Origin: an uncultured Eubacteriales bacterium
Lineage (GTDB): Bacteria; Bacillota; Clostridia; Lachnospirales; Lachnospiraceae
Direction: 5' to 3'
NCBI GenBank assembly: GCA_949284175.1
Contig: CASDVE010000008.1
Span: forward strand, 1-64,000
Length of the DNA: 64,000 bases
Below, piece after piece: positions 18,665 to 27,392 of the stretch. Each line of letters begins with the position of its first letter. Position 1 is the first letter of the stretch. Both the position numbers and the translations under genes were made by a program. Below the pieces are notes generated by a model. That model was not told the origin of the DNA. It was given only the letters and a program-made list of their open reading frames with translations, and ran no database searches.

Positions 18665-19384
18665 TTAAAATCGTTTCATAATTCCATGTTTTAAAATAAT
18701 GGAGTCAATGAGTTTTGACGCCTCACTCTTTGATAAATTCTCCATTGGTGTTTTGTTCTCTATTTTATGATATTTTAACAGATCATTCAAGTATCTCTTT
18801 TGTTTAGCTGTGGCAGGCTCCCATTTTTTTGGTCGATATAACAAAGGACTTGGCTCAAACTTCTTTGGATTGTCAGCACCAAATTGTTTTACCATCTGTT
18901 CGTAACAATACGCAGTTGCCCTGGCATCATAGACAGCACGATGAGCATTGGTATTGGTATAGCCATAATGCTCACAAAGCGTTCCCAGTTTTTTATTTGG
19001 AAGATCCGGAAGAAATTTTCTAGCCAAATCCAACGTATCAATTCCTTTTTTTTCAAAAGGCAATCCATAAAAAGAAGCTCCTGTTTTCATAAATTTATAG
19101 TCAAACATCAGATTATGTCCAAGCAATTCATATCCATCACAAAACTTGACAAACTCCTCGATTACAGGCTGTTTTTCATATCCTTCTTTTGTGAGCATCC
19201 CATCAGAAATGCCTGTTAACTCCGTAATAAATGGAGAGAGTGGCTTATGTATATTGACAAAGCAAGTAAATTGCTCTGTCAACCTTCCTTCTACGACCTT
19301 GACTGCTCCAACTTCAATGATCTCATCTTCTTCTACATTAAGCCCTGTGGTTTCCAAATCAAAACAAATATACGTTCTTAACAT
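18665..19384 (-). CDS. DEDDh 3'-5' exonuclease (DnaQ/PolC-like)
   Basis: 239 residues. The exonuclease domain covers about 1-170 with Exo I FDLETTGL (D8, E10), Exo II LGHNLMFDYKFM, and Exo III NAHRAVYDARAT containing the catalytic histidine and aspartate. The C-terminal 60 residues (ATAKQKRYLNDLLKYH) form a small helical module that often accompanies such stand-alone exonucleases. It probably acts in proofreading-type or RNA/DNA end trimming. It begins 3 bases after the nth stop, using GTGAGGTG in the nth coding end, so both are in one operon and a DNA-repair role is plausible. Confidence 0.9.
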   Translation of the reverse strand: MLRTYICFDLETTGLNVEEDEIIEVGAVKVVEGRLTEQFTCFVNIHKPLSPFITELTGISDGMLTKEGYEKQPVIEEFVKFCDGYELLGHNLMFDYKFMKTGASFYGLPFEKKGIDTLDLARKFLPDLPNKKLGTLCEHYGYTNTNAHRAVYDARATAYCYEQMVKQFGADNPKKFEPSPLLYRPKKWEPATAKQKRYLNDLLKYHKIENKTPMENLSKSEASKLIDSIILKHGIMKRF

Positions 19385-19387
19385 AGG

Positions 19388-20044
19388 CTACACCTCACTG
19401 GACGGACAAACAGACCGAAGGGTGCAGCGTTCACATTTTGGACTCCTAGCAGTGCATACTGTTCTTCCTAATGTGATAATTTGAATATTGTAAAGAATCC
19501 ATTGTTCTTTTGGCAAAATCTTCATGAGATCCTGTTCAATTTTATCCGGATCGTCTTGCTTTGTGAAACCAAATTTTTTAGAAATTCTTTTTACATGGGT
19601 ATCCACCACAATACTTGGCTCATGATAGATATTTCCACGAATCACATTGGCAGTCTTTCTGCCAACGCCAGGTAGAGCTGTTAATTTTTCTATTTCTCTT
19701 GGCACTTCTCCGCCATATTCTAACAATAAAATCTTTGCACAATTGATAATATTTTTGGCTTTATTTTTATAAAATCCAGTGGAATAAATATCCTGTTCCA
19801 TCTCTGCCAAATCCGCATTGGCAAAAGCCTCCAATGTGGGATATTTCACAAACAGATCTTTTGTCACTTGATTCACTCTCTCATCGGTGCATTGTGCACT
19901 TAAAATTGTGGCAAATAATAACTGCCATGGTGTTTCATGATTCAAATAACAAATATATTCTTTTCCAAAGGTATCATTTAATATGTCAATGATTGTTCCG
20001 ACTTGTTCTTTTGTCGCTTTTTTTACTGTTTTCTTTTGTGCCAT
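19388..20044 (-). CDS. nth: Endonuclease III
   Basis: 218-residue base-excision repair glycosylase/AP lyase for oxidised pyrimidines. The helix-hairpin-helix LPGVGRKTANVI carries catalytic lysine K130, and D148 lies in VVDTHVKR. The [4Fe-4S] ligands C197, C204, C207 and C213 follow the C-x6-C-x2-C-x5-C pattern. All key residues are present. GAAAAGGAGGG precedes the ATG. It is read with the downstream exonuclease gene. Confidence 0.96.
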   Translation of the reverse strand: MAQKKTVKKATKEQVGTIIDILNDTFGKEYICYLNHETPWQLLFATILSAQCTDERVNQVTKDLFVKYPTLEAFANADLAEMEQDIYSTGFYKNKAKNIINCAKILLLEYGGEVPREIEKLTALPGVGRKTANVIRGNIYHEPSIVVDTHVKRISKKFGFTKQDDPDKIEQDLMKILPKEQWILYNIQIITLGRTVCTARSPKCERCTLRSVCPSSEV

Positions 20045-20092
20045 AAAGCCCTCCTTTTCTTATTCGTCGACACTACGATTTTCTTTTTCTTC

Positions 20093-21793
20093 TTAAAATT
20101 CCAACACTTTTGTTACTGCCTCATAGGTGAGCGGATTTCGCTCCTCATAATGAAATGCCATATGGCAAGGATTTCCTGCTTTCTTTCCAACCTTTGCAGT
20201 CTTTTTCACATCAAATCCAAAGGCTTCAATATGGGCAGTTTTATGCTCTTTATAGTATGGCTGATATAGTTTTTTCAAACTCACTTGATCCTTTGCCCAT
20301 GAAGGACGTTTTTTTACATTTTCACGAAGATATAAGTCATATAACATAATATCCTCCAAAATCTCTATCTCAAAGTCTTTATGAGAAAGAGCGGATTCTT
20401 TTATAAAATCCATTAAAATTTCATATCGTGCTAAACGATTATGCTTTAATAAATGAAGTCCTTTCTTTTCATAGTATTGAGCAAGACCTTCATACAGGTG
20501 ATATGGACTTTCAAAGAAGTGGAGCAAATAAGAAATCGTATGGATATACTGATTACTGTTATAATAGACTTCCACCATCTCTTCCACACCTTTTAACTTT
20601 AATACTTCATCATAACCAATCCAGTTTGTATAAAGCACTTCGTAAGGTGCTTTGTCCCAATACGCAATGCCATATTCCTTTCTCATGCGGTGCATTTTAG
20701 AGCCTTTTAACACCTTTAAAAAACCAAGCTGTAACTGGTTTGGATTCATTGCATGGACATCATTAAAGGACTGGATAAATCTTGAATAATCTTCATAAGG
20801 AAGCCCTACAATTAAATCCAAATGCTGATGAATATTTTCATAGGAATTAATGCGACTGACAATGGATTTTAACCGTTCTAAATCCATAGTGCGATCAATT
20901 TCTTGAATCGTTGGCTCATAGGTGGATTGCACCCCAATTTCTAATTGAATTAACCCTGGTCGCATCCGTTTAAATAATTCCAAATCCTCATCCGTTAAAA
21001 TATCCGCAGATACTTCAAAATGAAAATTGGTAATTCCATTGTCGTGCTCTGTAATGTATTCCCAAATGTTTCTTGCATGTTCTCGATAGCAGTTAAAGGT
21101 GCGATCCACAAATTTTACTTGTTTGATGTTGTGATCAAGGAAGAATTGTAGCTCTTGTTCCACAAGCTCTTTTTTTCGAAAACGCACGTTTCGATCCACA
21201 GAAGATAGACAATAACTGCAAGAAAACGGACAGCCACGACTGGTTTCATAGTATATGATTTTATTTTCAAACTCTTTCATATCCTCGTTTTGGTACACAA
21301 ATGGTAACGTATCCATATCCAGCACTTCACGTTCTGGATTCACATGAATTTGTCCATCTTTTGTGCGATAGGCAATTCCTTTTATATCAGCAAGTGAGAC
21401 CGTTCCCTCTTGCTTCATGGAAAGCAATTGTTTAAATGTTTCTTCCCCTTCTCCCATCATAACTAACGATACCTCTTCGTGATTCTTTAGCACTTCATAG
21501 GCATCATAAGAAACTTCTGGCCCTCCAAGCCAAATCGGAACATCGGGGCGTAGTTTATGAAATTCTTTTGCTAAGGAAAGTACCATATCAATATTCCATA
21601 TATAACAAGAAAAGCAAAGAAGATCCCCTCCTTGTTTATAGAGTTCTTGTAAAATATCTTCCTCATAATGATTGATTGTGTATTCTAATATTTGAATATC
21701 CACATCTTCCCGATTGGCATAAGCCTTTAAGCTATAAACGGCAAGATTGGAATGAATATATTTTGCATTAATAGCAGTTAATAAAAGTTTCAT
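20093..21793 (-). CDS. B12-binding-type radical SAM protein with DUF4080
   Basis: 566 residues. An N-terminal cobalamin-binding-like Rossmann domain (about 1-130) precedes the radical SAM cluster motif C188-x3-C192-x2-C195 (RGCPFSCSYC). A TIM-barrel half (about 185-400) and a C-terminal DUF4080 segment follow. The N-terminus lacks an obvious DxHxxG cobalamin-ligand motif, so B12 dependence is unproven. The family is widespread in anaerobic Firmicutes and the reaction is unknown. A GTAAGGAG site lies upstream. It precedes nth by 48 bases on the same strand. Confidence 0.88.
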   Translation of the reverse strand: MKLLLTAINAKYIHSNLAVYSLKAYANREDVDIQILEYTINHYEEDILQELYKQGGDLLCFSCYIWNIDMVLSLAKEFHKLRPDVPIWLGGPEVSYDAYEVLKNHEEVSLVMMGEGEETFKQLLSMKQEGTVSLADIKGIAYRTKDGQIHVNPEREVLDMDTLPFVYQNEDMKEFENKIIYYETSRGCPFSCSYCLSSVDRNVRFRKKELVEQELQFFLDHNIKQVKFVDRTFNCYREHARNIWEYITEHDNGITNFHFEVSADILTDEDLELFKRMRPGLIQLEIGVQSTYEPTIQEIDRTMDLERLKSIVSRINSYENIHQHLDLIVGLPYEDYSRFIQSFNDVHAMNPNQLQLGFLKVLKGSKMHRMRKEYGIAYWDKAPYEVLYTNWIGYDEVLKLKGVEEMVEVYYNSNQYIHTISYLLHFFESPYHLYEGLAQYYEKKGLHLLKHNRLARYEILMDFIKESALSHKDFEIEILEDIMLYDLYLRENVKKRPSWAKDQVSLKKLYQPYYKEHKTAHIEAFGFDVKKTAKVGKKAGNPCHMAFHYEERNPLTYEAVTKVLEF

Positions 21794-21870
21794 TATAAAT
21801 CTCCTTACTATTATTAATATTTCATTCTATCACAAATCCATACAGATCACCATTCCAAACAAGCAAAAAG

Positions 21871-21925
21871 GAAAAAAATGGACTGCTTTTAAGGAATTTT
21901 TGTCATTTTCCTAAAAACAATCCAT
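21871..21925 (-). terminator. Terminator after the ferredoxin-like gene
   Basis: Imperfect 20-bp stem between 21878-21897 and about 21906-21925 (ATGGA/TCCAT at its ends) followed on the minus strand by seven T (21871-21877). Confidence 0.75.
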
Positions 21926-21940
21926 TGTATTTTTCTATAT

Positions 21941-22672
21941 TTAAGAGCGATCCACAATTTCGCCTTTTGGTGAAATCACTGTAATCTGCCATGGAATCAT
22001 CTTTTTACTATCCATAAGTGCCTTCTTAACGGCATTTTCAATCCCTCCACAGCAAGGAACTGTCATCCGTACAACATGGACACTTTTTATATTATTTTGA
22101 CGGATGATTTCTGTCAATTTTTCGGAATAATCAACGGAATCCAACTTTGGACATCCAATCAGTGTCACATGATCCCGCATAAATTCTTTGTGGAAATTTC
22201 CATACGCATAGGCGGTACAATCAGCAGCAATTAATAGTTTTGCATCTGCATAATAAGGTGCTTTTACAGGTGCTAGCTTAATTTGAACCGGCCACTGCAT
22301 CAGTTCACTTTGCATCGGGCAACTATCTTCATGGCTCTCTTTTTCTTCTCTCACTTGTTTTGTGTGCTCAATCACAGACGCTTGGCTTCCTGGACATCCA
22401 CCAATAGGAGTGCTTTCATTTTTCTCCATCTTCCGTTTCTTTAGATGTTCTTTTACTGCCTCTTCATCATAAGGAGCTGCCTCTCGCTCTTCAAAAGAAA
22501 TCGCATCCATTGGACAGGCAGGTAAGCAATCTCCTAACCCATCACAATAATCTTCTCTTAATAACACCGCTTTTTGATCTTTTATGATAATGGCACCTTC
22601 ATGACAGGCGGTGGCACATAACCCACAGCCATTACATTTTTCTTGATCAATTGTTATAATTCTTCTAACCAT
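21941..22672 (-). CDS. 4Fe-4S ferredoxin-type protein
   Basis: 243 residues with a full ferredoxin motif C13-C16-C19-C23 (CNGCGLCATAC) and a second, incomplete one (C43, C49, C53; CDGLGDCLPACP). A linker and a C-terminal domain with APYYADAKLLIAADCTAYAYG and VPCCGGIENAVKKAL follow. The second half resembles a corrinoid/Fe-S redox or sulfur-handling module common in Lachnospiraceae next to electron-transfer genes. It probably shuttles electrons, but the partner is unknown. CAGGAGGAAG precedes the ATG. It is transcribed away from trxA. Confidence 0.82.
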   Translation of the reverse strand: MVRRIITIDQEKCNGCGLCATACHEGAIIIKDQKAVLLREDYCDGLGDCLPACPMDAISFEEREAAPYDEEAVKEHLKKRKMEKNESTPIGGCPGSQASVIEHTKQVREEKESHEDSCPMQSELMQWPVQIKLAPVKAPYYADAKLLIAADCTAYAYGNFHKEFMRDHVTLIGCPKLDSVDYSEKLTEIIRQNNIKSVHVVRMTVPCCGGIENAVKKALMDSKKMIPWQITVISPKGEIVDRS

Positions 22673-22776
22673 TTAAACTTCCTCCTGCTTTGCTTTCATT
22701 CTTTTCCCATTTTTTTATTTTATCATAAAACTCTTCTGTTTGTATCATGAAAAAATAACAATACAAATCACATTTA

Positions 22777-22856
22777 TGTTGTATATGCAACAGAATATAT
22801 CTTATCACAACTTTAGTGACTTTGTCACATTCAAGGTTTTTTTGTTATGCTATAAT
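22777..22856 (+). promoter_or_regulatory. trxA promoter region with two dyads
   Basis: An extended -10 (TGCTATAAT, TATAAT at 22851-22856) lies about 100 bases before trxA; no good -35 is present. Two dyads lie upstream: TGTTG-N6-CAACA at 22777-22792 and GTGAC-N3-GTCAC at 22816-22828. The second is where an activator for a -35-poor promoter would sit. Candidate regulators are the Crp/Fnr-type proteins in this window; the link is inference. Confidence 0.45.
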
Positions 22857-22955
22857 GCAACCATAACAAACACCGAAATAATATTTTTCACATGAAACGT
22901 TTGAAAAATAGACATACTATGAATTAGACATATCATTCCAAAGGAGGAATTTACA

Positions 22956-23264
22956 ATGAAAGAATTAACAATCACAACAGAATCTTTTCAAAAAGATGTT
23001 TTAGAAGCAGAAAAACCAGTTTTAGTTGACTTTTGGGCTCCATGGTGTGGACCTTGCCGTATGCTTGGACCAGTAATCGAACAAATTGCAGAAAAATATT
23101 CTGATAAAATGGTTGTTGGTAAAGTTAACGTGGATGAACAGCCAGAGTTAGCAAGCAAATTCAACGTTATGACAATTCCAACTCTCATTGTTTTCAAAAA
23201 TGGTCAAATAGCAAATGTTTCTGTTGGAGTAAAATCTGAAGAAGAAATTCTTGCTTTATTATAG
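22956..23264 (+). CDS. trxA: Thioredoxin
   Basis: 102-residue classical thioredoxin with redox motif WCGPC (C31, C34) and the cis-proline in MTIPTL near residue 74. It would reduce cytosolic disulfides with electrons from thioredoxin reductase, which is not in this window. AAAGGAGG lies 8 bases before the ATG, a very strong site, which fits high expression. The gene is monocistronic. Confidence 0.97.
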   Translation: MKELTITTESFQKDVLEAEKPVLVDFWAPWCGPCRMLGPVIEQIAEKYSDKMVVGKVNVDEQPELASKFNVMTIPTLIVFKNGQIANVSVGVKSEEEILALL

Positions 23265-23323
23265 ATAGCACTTTTGCTATGAATGAAAATAAAATGTGAT
23301 AAAATAACCCATGTTTTTAATGC

Positions 23324-23476
23324 TCGCCCATCAGAGAGGATGGGCGAATTAGAAACTTTCAACCTTATAAGTGATACCTTATCGCTTACTCCCTATATAT
23401 GACTCTGTATTATCGAAGAAACGCACCTTTTTCATTTCTTCGAGATAATGAGAAACTCATGAAACGTGTTTCTCAC
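23324..23476 (+). repeat. Hairpin-rich intergenic element, diverged relative of the 100-bp repeat
   Basis: Downstream of trxA are a 9-bp hairpin TCGCCCATC/GATGGGCGA (23324-23347) without a T tract and a hairpin TGAGAAAC/GTTTCTCA (within 23448-23476). The second aligns with positions 36961-36989 of the 100-bp repeat at 21 of 29 bases, nearly all differences being transitions. One stem A-T pair is replaced by G-C in the other copy. Confidence 0.45.
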
Positions 23477-23516
23477 AAAAAAACTCTGCTAACTTCCTAC
23501 AAAGCAGAGTTTTTTT
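23477..23516. terminator. Bidirectional terminator between trxA and the Crp/Fnr gene
   Basis: Stem AAAAAAACTCTGCT (23477-23490) / AGCAGAGTTTTTTT (23503-23516) with a 12-base loop. Confidence 0.9.
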
Positions 23517-23520
23517 GTTT

Positions 23521-24189
23521 CTATCGAAGACTTCCCTTCGCCCATGCAAATAATTGATCGAGATCGGTGATATGAACCATACCTCTTGAAAGTTCCACCG
23601 CACCTTCCCTTTGAAAATATTTTAACATCCTTGTCACCACTTCTCTAGCAGTTCCAAGATTTCTTGCAATCTGATCATGGGTAATCTGAATATCTGTTGT
23701 ATTTTCCATTTCACTTGTTTCAATTAAAAATGCCGCAAGTCTTGCATCAAAACTCTTATATAAAATCTGATCGAGCAACCACATAACATCAGAAAAATTG
23801 GCTGCCATAATCTGATTCGTATAATTCACCATTGGAAGAGATTTTTCCATCAAGCTCTTATATAATCGAACAGGAATCACCCATACAACCACATCCGTCT
23901 GGGCTTCAACGGTAATATCAAAGTCAATATTGGGCATCATACAGGAGGCGGAAAATAGACAAATATCCCGTTCCAGCAGACGGTATAATGTGATCTCTTT
24001 GCCTTCATCTGAAATGATAAAGGATCTTAAACACCCCTGTTCAATTAAAAGTAGCCCAATGCAGTCGCTCTCTCCATTATGTAGAATTGTTCCTTTTTTA
24101 CACTCTCTTCTTACGACCCCTTGTTCTAATTTTTCTTGTTCTTCTTTTGTCAATTGATTCCATATAGGAAATAATTCTTTAAATTCCAT
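23521..24189 (-). CDS. Crp/Fnr family transcriptional regulator
   Basis: 222 residues: a cyclic-nucleotide-binding-type beta barrel (about 10-125, GTILHNGESDCIGLLLIEQGCLR) and a C-terminal helix-turn-helix (about 150-220, ITHDQIARNLGTAREVVTRMLKYFQREG). There is no N-terminal cysteine cluster of the Fnr type, so a redox-sensing Fe-S cluster is unlikely. The ligand is unknown. The ATG at 24189 follows AAGGAGG; the 10-residue longer reading lacks a site. Its own promoter is at 24247-24275. Confidence 0.9.
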   Translation of the reverse strand: MEFKELFPIWNQLTKEEQEKLEQGVVRRECKKGTILHNGESDCIGLLLIEQGCLRSFIISDEGKEITLYRLLERDICLFSASCMMPNIDFDITVEAQTDVVVWVIPVRLYKSLMEKSLPMVNYTNQIMAANFSDVMWLLDQILYKSFDARLAAFLIETSEMENTTDIQITHDQIARNLGTAREVVTRMLKYFQREGAVELSRGMVHITDLDQLFAWAKGSLR

Positions 24190-24246
24190 TTCTATCCTCC
24201 TTGAAATCTTTTTCCCCACGTATCCATATAATAAAATAATATACTC

Positions 24247-24275
24247 ATTCTATACTGGAACAAATTCTATGTCAA
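24247..24275 (-). promoter_or_regulatory. Promoter of the Crp/Fnr regulator gene
   Basis: -35 TTGACA at 24270-24275, a 17-bp spacer, and -10 TAGAAT at 24247-24252. Confidence 0.7.
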
Positions 24276-24289
24276 CAAAGAGGTTTGAT

Positions 24290-24333
24290 AAAAAATACCT
24301 TTGAACGGCTCTCTTCCCACTCAAAGGTATTTT
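24290..24333 (-). terminator. Terminator at the end of the nucleoside cluster
   Basis: Stem AAAATACCTTTGA (24292-24304) / TCAAAGGTATTTT (24321-24333), followed on the minus strand by a T run, 8 bases after the deoB stop. Confidence 0.88.
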
Positions 24334-24340
24334 GTGATGT

Positions 24341-25525
24341 TTATTTTATTTCTTCTAATCTGGAAGTTCCAATTGCTGGCATGGTGACACCAAAGTTATC
24401 TGCAATGGTTGCCCCAATATCCGCAAAACTTGTTCCTTCTTTTAATTCTCCAAAAGAAGTCATAGATTTTGAATAAGCAATAAATGGCACTTTTTCTCTT
24501 GTGTGATCCGTTCCTGTATACGTTGGATCATTTCCATGATCCGCTGTGATAATTAACAGATCATCCTCTCTTAACTGCTCTAATAAAATGCCCAACTTTT
24601 CATCGAATTTCTCGATCTCTTTTCCATAACCAATCGGATCTCTTCTATGTCCCCAAAGAGCATCAAAGTCCACAAGATTGACAAAGCAAAGTCCATGAAA
24701 TTCCTTTTTGGTCAATTCAATTGTCTGCTCCATTCCATGAACAGAACTTGTAGAACGATACGCATCTGTGATACCTTCTCCATCAAAAATATCTTTGATC
24801 TTTCCAACGGAGATCACGTCATACCCTTCTTCTTTTAAGAAATTTAAAACTGTTTTTCCATATGGCTTTAATGCGTAATCATGGCGATTGCTTGTCCGCT
24901 TAAATTCCCCACGTTTCTTTCCAACATAAGGTCTTGCAATAACACGTCCTACTTTCCATTCATCCTTTAATGTGAGTTCACGTGCGATTTCACAACAACG
25001 ATAGAGTTCTTCAAGACCAAAGGTTTCTTCATTGCCACAGATTTGAAGAACGGAGTCAGCAGAAGTATACACAATCATATTGCCTGTTTTAATCTCTTCT
25101 TCTGCAAGCTCATCTAAAATCTCTGTGCCACTAGCACTTTTATTTCCAATAACTTTATGCCCTGTTCTCTTTTCCAATTCTTCAATCAGCTCTTTTGGAA
25201 ATCCCGTATCGGTAAATGTCTGAAATGGTGTTTCCACTTTCAGACCCATGATTTCCCAGTGCCCTGTCATGGTATCCTTCCCCTTGCTCGCCTCATTTAA
25301 TTTTGTATAATAAGCAAGAGGTCGCTCCACTGGCTTTACTTGTTTTAACGGATGCAGGTTGGCAATTCCTAGCTTTTGTAAATTTGGAATATGAAATTCC
25401 TCCATTTTTTCTGAAATATGACCGAGGGTATCCACATTCTTATCTCCGTATTGTTCAGAATCCGCCATCTGTCCTACGCCCATAGAATCAATGACAACGG
25501 TAAATATTCTTCTATATTTTTCCAT
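24341..25525 (-). CDS. deoB: Phosphopentomutase
   Basis: About 394 residues of the alkaline-phosphatase superfamily. It interconverts (deoxy)ribose-1-phosphate and -5-phosphate, feeding the sugar from nucleoside phosphorolysis into the pentose phosphate pathway. The metal and active-site motifs VIDSMGVG (N-terminal Asp), KDTMTGHWE (nucleophilic Thr region), [13 protein letters not shown] and [19 protein letters not shown] are all present. The start at 25525 (MEKYRRIF) matches the family; an upstream in-frame TTG at 25552 is possible, and neither has a strong ribosome site. It is the last gene of the nucleoside cluster and ends at a terminator. Confidence 0.95.
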   Translation of the reverse strand: MEKYRRIFTVVIDSMGVGQMADSEQYGDKNVDTLGHISEKMEEFHIPNLQKLGIANLHPLKQVKPVERPLAYYTKLNEASKGKDTMTGHWEIMGLKVETPFQTFTDTGFPKELIEELEKRTGHKVIGNKSASGTEILDELAEEEIKTGNMIVYTSADSVLQICGNEETFGLEELYRCCEIARELTLKDEWKVGRVIARPYVGKKRGEFKRTSNRHDYALKPYGKTVLNFLKEEGYDVISVGKIKDIFDGEGITDAYRSTSSVHGMEQTIELTKKEFHGLCFVNLVDFDALWGHRRDPIGYGKEIEKFDEKLGILLEQLREDDLLIITADHGNDPTYTGTDHTREKVPFIAYSKSMTSFGELKEGTSFADIGATIADNFGVTMPAIGTSRLEEIK

Positions 25526-25669
25526 GCTATCTTGTTGCCAAACATCTATCAATATCTATAAATCTCGTTTCATTCATGGTAACAGGACATTATTCCTAAT
25601 ACTATGCTAATTTATAATATTTTTAGGTTTAGCATACTCCTTTCCTTTCTATTTTATATCCAGACTTCT

Positions 25670-26041
25670 TTAATCTCCAAGACTTACTAGCTTTTGTTTC
25701 GTTTGTAATGCTTCTTGACACAAAGCATACAATTCCTTTGCAAAGGTCAAATATTCCTTTTTGTCAATACTATATTGGGAATGAAATGAGCATTCCAATG
25801 AAGTTATTTTATCCACATTTAATAAATCTTCTGCAAATCGTTTTAGAGCTTTTATCTGTTCTCGTAATAGCATTATATCACCGTATGGTTCTAATTCAAG
25901 ATAGATTTGAATATTTTCTTTCCACAGTTGTTGATGCTTCCAAATAAATTCTTGCATCGCATCTTCCATTCTAACATGAGGTAAACCCATCCTCTTATAA
26001 GGTTCTTCCATTGAACTTGCAATATAAATATCAATTCCCAT
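25670..26041 (-). CDS. Hypothetical protein
   Basis: 123 residues beginning MGIDIYIASSMEEPYKRMGLP. I do not recognise a family. It is soluble, has no signal peptide or membrane segment, and is helical in its second half (LREQIKALKRFAEDL, FAKELYALCQEALQTKQ). It lies between a guanine deaminase gene (20 bases upstream) and deoB on the same strand, so it is probably co-transcribed with the nucleoside genes. Its role there is unknown. Confidence 0.65.
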   Translation of the reverse strand: MGIDIYIASSMEEPYKRMGLPHVRMEDAMQEFIWKHQQLWKENIQIYLELEPYGDIMLLREQIKALKRFAEDLLNVDKITSLECSFHSQYSIDKKEYLTFAKELYALCQEALQTKQKLVSLGD

Positions 26042-26060
26042 TATTACTTCCTATGAGATT

Positions 26061-27341
26061 CTAAATTTCCACACCTTTTACGAATTTCTTAACAACCATG
26101 CCTTGCTCTCCGTAATAAATCACACGTTCCAAGCGTTCAAACAGAGTAAGTCCTTTTTGATTGATCTTGCTATCGTCTAAAATAACCGCATCAAAATCAT
26201 ATCCATTTTCAAATGTTCCGACCTTTCCAAAGAAACTTCCTCCTAAAAGGGTTGCCATATAAAAGACTTCTGGAATTGTTAGAATGTCCTCCTCTTCATC
26301 CACATAGAGTTTATACAGTTTGGATACACGAATGGCATCTGCCATAGCAGAAAAGATGGATAATTTTGTTCCACCAGCCACATCAGAGCCAAGTCCGACA
26401 CAGATTCCTTCTTTTAAAAATTTCTTTACAGGAGCAAGTCCACTTGTTAAGTTCATATTGGATTCTGGGCAATGAGCAATCCAAACCTTTTGCTGTTTTA
26501 AAAGTTCCATTTCCCGTTCTGATAGGGCAGAGTAAACACAGTGTGCCATAATAGTATTTTGCTCATTTCCAAACAGCCCAAATTCATCATAAGCCTCCGC
26601 ATAACAAGAAGTTTCTGGATGAAGTTCTTTTACCCAAGCGATCTCTCCTTTATTTTCGGATAAATGAGATTGCACTGGAAGTTTTTGTTCTTTGCTTATC
26701 TGTCCAAGCTCCTTCATAAGTTCTGCTGTACAACTTGGCACAAATCGAGGCGTCAACATTGGTAATACCCGTTTGTATTTTTCTTTGGATTCTTGAATCC
26801 ACCGTTTCGTTTCCTCAATGGATTCTTTTGTTTCTTCTATCAAATAATCTGGGGAATTGCGATCCATATTCACCTTTCCTACATAGGCATAAAGTCCAGA
26901 TTTTTCTATCAGATCCATAAGAATCTCTGTGCTTTCTCTATGAATCGTTCCAAAGATACCTGCTCTTGTTGTAGCACTGTTCTTTAGATCTTCTACAAAT
27001 ACTTGATAACTTTTTTTCGCATATTCTGTGTCTTTATAGTTTTTTTCCTCTGGAAACGCATAGCGATTCAGCCATGGGAGCAATTCCATATCCATTCCTA
27101 ACGCACGAAAGGTATATTGTGGTGCATGGACATGGAGATCGATTAAACCTGGTATGATTAATTGCTCACTATAATCTTCCACTAAGATGTCTTCAAAATC
27201 TTTTGGCATTTCCTCTTTTGTTTTGCATACGGTAACTATGGACTCACCGTCTACGAGCAAATATCCATCTTTTATCTGTACCAACTCTTCTTTATTTTTA
27301 CTAAAGAGAATATCGCCTTTTAATATTCTTTTTTTATTCAT
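26061..27341 (-). CDS. Guanine deaminase-like amidohydrolase (first paralog)
   Basis: 426-residue metal-dependent amidohydrolase of the guanine deaminase/TRZ-ATZ type. Zinc and substrate motifs are DLHVHAPQYTFR (about 69-80), SHLSEN with the catalytic-region histidine and glutamate, MAHCVY, and GSDVAGG with the metal aspartate. It would convert guanine to xanthine and ammonia. A tandem paralog with the same motifs follows the ABC transporter genes immediately upstream, so the pair may have different specificity (for example guanine versus another aminopurine). GAGGTAACAAGAA precedes the ATG. Confidence 0.88.
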   Translation of the reverse strand: MNKKRILKGDILFSKNKEELVQIKDGYLLVDGESIVTVCKTKEEMPKDFEDILVEDYSEQLIIPGLIDLHVHAPQYTFRALGMDMELLPWLNRYAFPEEKNYKDTEYAKKSYQVFVEDLKNSATTRAGIFGTIHRESTEILMDLIEKSGLYAYVGKVNMDRNSPDYLIEETKESIEETKRWIQESKEKYKRVLPMLTPRFVPSCTAELMKELGQISKEQKLPVQSHLSENKGEIAWVKELHPETSCYAEAYDEFGLFGNEQNTIMAHCVYSALSEREMELLKQQKVWIAHCPESNMNLTSGLAPVKKFLKEGICVGLGSDVAGGTKLSIFSAMADAIRVSKLYKLYVDEEEDILTIPEVFYMATLLGGSFFGKVGTFENGYDFDAVILDDSKINQKGLTLFERLERVIYYGEQGMVVKKFVKGVEI

Positions 27342-27392
27342 TTCTTGTTACCTCGTTTTTTCCGTCATCAAACAAACTGTCTGTTCTAATTG

